Source: Adiantum capillus-veneris
Lineage: Eukaryota; Streptophyta; Polypodiopsida; Polypodiales; Pteridaceae
Direction of reading: 5' to 3'
Assembly (NCBI GenBank): GCA_014529385.2
Contig: CM043952.1
Coordinates: 155,473,057 to 155,537,056, forward strand
DNA: 64,000 nucleotides
The translations under genes were made by a program, and so were the position numbers. Position 1 is the stretch's first letter; each line of letters starts with the position of its first letter. This document shows positions 61,801-64,000 of the stretch, piece after piece. Below the pieces are notes generated by a model, which had not been told where the DNA came from, ran no database searches, and was given only the letters and a program-made list of their open reading frames with translations.

Positions 61801-63544
61801 GGCCTATCCACACAGTGAGTTTGAGTGCATTTGGAGTGATGTAGCTATCACAAACTATCTTATGAAGCTTACGAAAAAGTAGATTAGCTTTCGGTGTTTG
61901 ACGCACACTTGACTTTAACATTGAGGATTAGCGAGATAGACTGGGTTTTTGGGGTGGATCGCTACCTCTTGTAGACTCCATGCACTAGTCGGGTCAGCTA
62001 CGTCCAACGGATAGACAATTTATGTGTATGGTTCTTGCTTTGCTACCATGGATATGGTGAGGATTGGCAACCCCGCTCACAAAGGAATATGGGTTTCAAA
62101 CAAGATGCTAAAACTTGAGAAATAGCAAGAACTTCTACTATGTCCATGTTTGAAGTCAGCTAAGCACCACAATCGCACACAATTCCTCCAATGTAAGTGA
62201 GGTCAAAAACCAAATACATTTTCTCACTTGCAAGTACAAGTGTTCATTTACACACGACCAACAAAAAAAATCCACAACTAAATGAGGGTGAAAAATGCAT
62301 CACCTTTGAATAGGAGATGGGTGCAATAGACAATAACAACATCCTCCTCGTTATGCTACATCAAGAGCATGTCATGCCACTACAAGTAGTCCCATTCTCT
62401 ATTGTCAACCAATATGTTAGGGGTGCCCTTCAAGGCACTAAGCTCTCCAATACACACATAGTAACCACCAATACAAACATGGGCAAGAGAATCTTACCAT
62501 GTCCTCAATGCAACGGCCCCAAGTAATATCTTATGGTAGTGGTGAGGTGATGAAGCCATAGCACAAATTTGCTCAGAGAAAAATGCAATAAGGGCCCTTG
62601 ATGCCATTGCATGGAGAATGAATAGAGAGAAGAGTCCATAGGGATGATATCCACACAATGCAAAGAGGGAGAGAGGAAGAATCGATAACCAACCAAAGAA
62701 AACCAAAGCAAGCCTATGTTACAACCACCACCACGAAATGAAGGAGTAGGAGAAGAAATCCACTTGGAACTTGCAAATAGGGTAAACATAACCAAAAATA
62801 CAATTTAAATTGCAAAAGTGGGTCTGATGGATTGGCTTAAAGGTATGTTTGTTAAGGGACTCGTGTATGTTTGTGGTAAAGGTTTTTCCCAAACACCGCA
62901 CACGACAAGTTATTCCATTGTTAACCTAGAGGTTCTCCTTTATTCTTAAAACTTTAACCCATCAGTCCAATGCTTATTTATTGAATGAACCAATGCAAAA
63001 CTGGCACTAGCACCCAAAGTTATAAACCTCCACTACTAACACTTGCCTTTCTACAATATAAATATGCAACTGCCTTGTTAGTGGAACTTTACCATGCTGC
63101 TATATACATAATAAGAGGTAGTCCATAATCATTCAACAATCCTTTGGTTCTGTGAATGTTTGTCCCTGCATCACACTGTGTGACATTCAAAGATATCACC
63201 GAAAAGAAATAAAATAACCATGGCGAACAATACCTCTTTAGAGCTACTTTTACATGTTTTCTTACATATAGATACCATGTAATCTGCTTACTTGCTTAAA
63301 TGCCCGACTACGTAAAAGCTCTGCCCCTTCACATGGTAGTAAGCAAGCACACAACCTCAACACCGCCTCATAATGAGAAATGTACTTTTCTCAACCTTGG
63401 ACTCCAGCATTACATAAAATGAGCAACACGTGTATGCACATTTACGCAAAGGAGTGCTTGGATTTCCATAAGAAGGGCTAAAGCCAACATGAAGTCACTT
63501 GTAGGGGCTTAAAACCAACAGGAGAAGTGACTTTACAAATGGCT
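58831..63544. other. AT-rich non-coding DNA
   Basis: Only scattered ORFs below 100 codons, none with motifs. A 20-base phrase AAGTTGCATCAATGGTTT occurs twice near 61210 and 61250. Nothing else is supported. Confidence 0.45.
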
Positions 63545-63548
63545 AAAC

Positions 63549-63683
63549 CTTGAAGAACCGAATGTGTATCCTATAGGTGGTGTTTTTGGCAGCCAAAGCT
63601 TCCAAAGATGGTCATGACTTGCTGTTACCAGAAAATCTGCTGTTGGCGACCATGCAACATCAAACACATGATCACTGTGGGAG
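63549..63683 (-). CDS. WD40-repeat exon (single exon of a host gene or relic)
   Basis: The minus strand encodes SHSDHVFDVAWSPTADFLVT followed by ASHDHLWKLW. This has the WD40 pattern: a His near the start, the central DVAWSP strand, then the terminal LW in place of WD. A splice-acceptor-like GCGTGCAG precedes (plus 63684-63691), and a donor TTCAAG|GTTTAG follows (GT at plus 63548-63547), giving a 135-bp exon of 45 codons. WD40 proteins are scaffolds, so function cannot be told from one blade. The rest of the gene would lie beyond the window's left part or across long introns; no other blade is visible here. Confidence 0.5.
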
Positions 63684-63745
63684 CTGCACGCGGACATCAA
63701 AAGTTGTAAGCATACAGACATCAATCTATGCATGTGAATATGCAC

Positions 63746-63749
<4 letters not shown>

Positions 63750-63791
<42 letters not shown>
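63750..63791. repeat. (GA)n microsatellite
   Basis: About 20 GA units upstream of the WD40 exon on the minus strand, probably in the intron. Confidence 0.95.
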
Positions 63792-63794
<3 letters not shown>

Positions 63795-64000
63795 AAGATC
63801 GCAAGAACAATCCCAAGAGGCCTCTAAGATCTATCCAACGAGTCTTCAACTGAAGACCAGTTATTCAAAAGGGAACTTGGATAACCAATCTACCACACTT
63901 TGGATGATAGAAAGGTTATTATAGTCTCCTATTCTTATTCACACCTACAAATGCACACCCATGAGAAAAAATTTAGCATAGTAGGAACAATCCTAAGAGG

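Overview
This looks like a stretch of nuclear DNA from a land plant with a large, repeat-rich genome. The evidence is layered plant-type LTR retrotransposons, non-autonomous DNA transposons with terminal inverted repeats (TIRs), very long (CT)n, (GA)n and (GT)n tracts, and fragments of eukaryotic nuclear genes with splice-site remnants. A fern or gymnosperm would fit, but I cannot fix the lineage from sequence alone. No complete host gene, tRNA, rRNA or CRISPR array is visible.

Layout. 1-1589: diverged repeats with palindromic cores, carrying a 913-bp Mutator-like element (618-1530) with 9-bp target duplications and an internal gene-like segment. 1590-15419: a non-autonomous LTR element (gag-like ORF plus an acidic ORF, no pol). 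Its 5' LTR is split by a younger 9.7-kb Ty3/gypsy element of Tat type (2261-11955) with 1.5-kb LTRs, an extra ORF upstream of gag, a second RNase H and a D,D(35)E integrase. The uninterrupted 3' LTR of the outer element shows the pre-insertion sequence, and a CATGG duplication confirms the nesting. 15420-15975: a broken first exon of a DEDD 3'-5' exonuclease (EXD3/mut-7-like) between (CT)n and (CA)n. 16-21 kb: decayed gypsy integrase and protease remnants, four palindromes, and a retroelement accessory ORF. 22.1-27.1 kb: a 5-kb irregular satellite-like array. 27-30 kb: an RT remnant (minus strand), a second palindrome family and a 126-bp (GT)n tract. 30.1-36.1 kb: a decayed gypsy element (gag, protease, RT, integrase) with RNase H deleted. 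37-43.5 kb: another gag remnant, then a minus-strand accessory coding region ending at an inverted LTR-like repeat. 44.3-45.0 kb: an LTR with an iMet-like primer site. 47.46-47.81 kb: an exon relic of ribosomal protein P0. 50.5-51.9 kb: a TIR element. 52-53.2 kb: more minus-strand accessory ORFs. 53.3-54.2 kb: interleaved inverted repeats. 55-63.5 kb: mostly AT-rich non-coding DNA with GA tracts and tandem duplications. A single WD40 exon lies on the minus strand at 63.55-63.68 kb.

The genes do not form a pathway. They are parts of mobile elements at different stages of decay plus captured or relic gene pieces. The items most worth following are the accessory ORF family seen three times near gypsy remnants, the apparent pairing of a gag-only element with the Tat element through a shared primer-site sequence, the gene-carrying Mutator-like element, the repeated 20-28-bp palindromes, and the 5-kb array.
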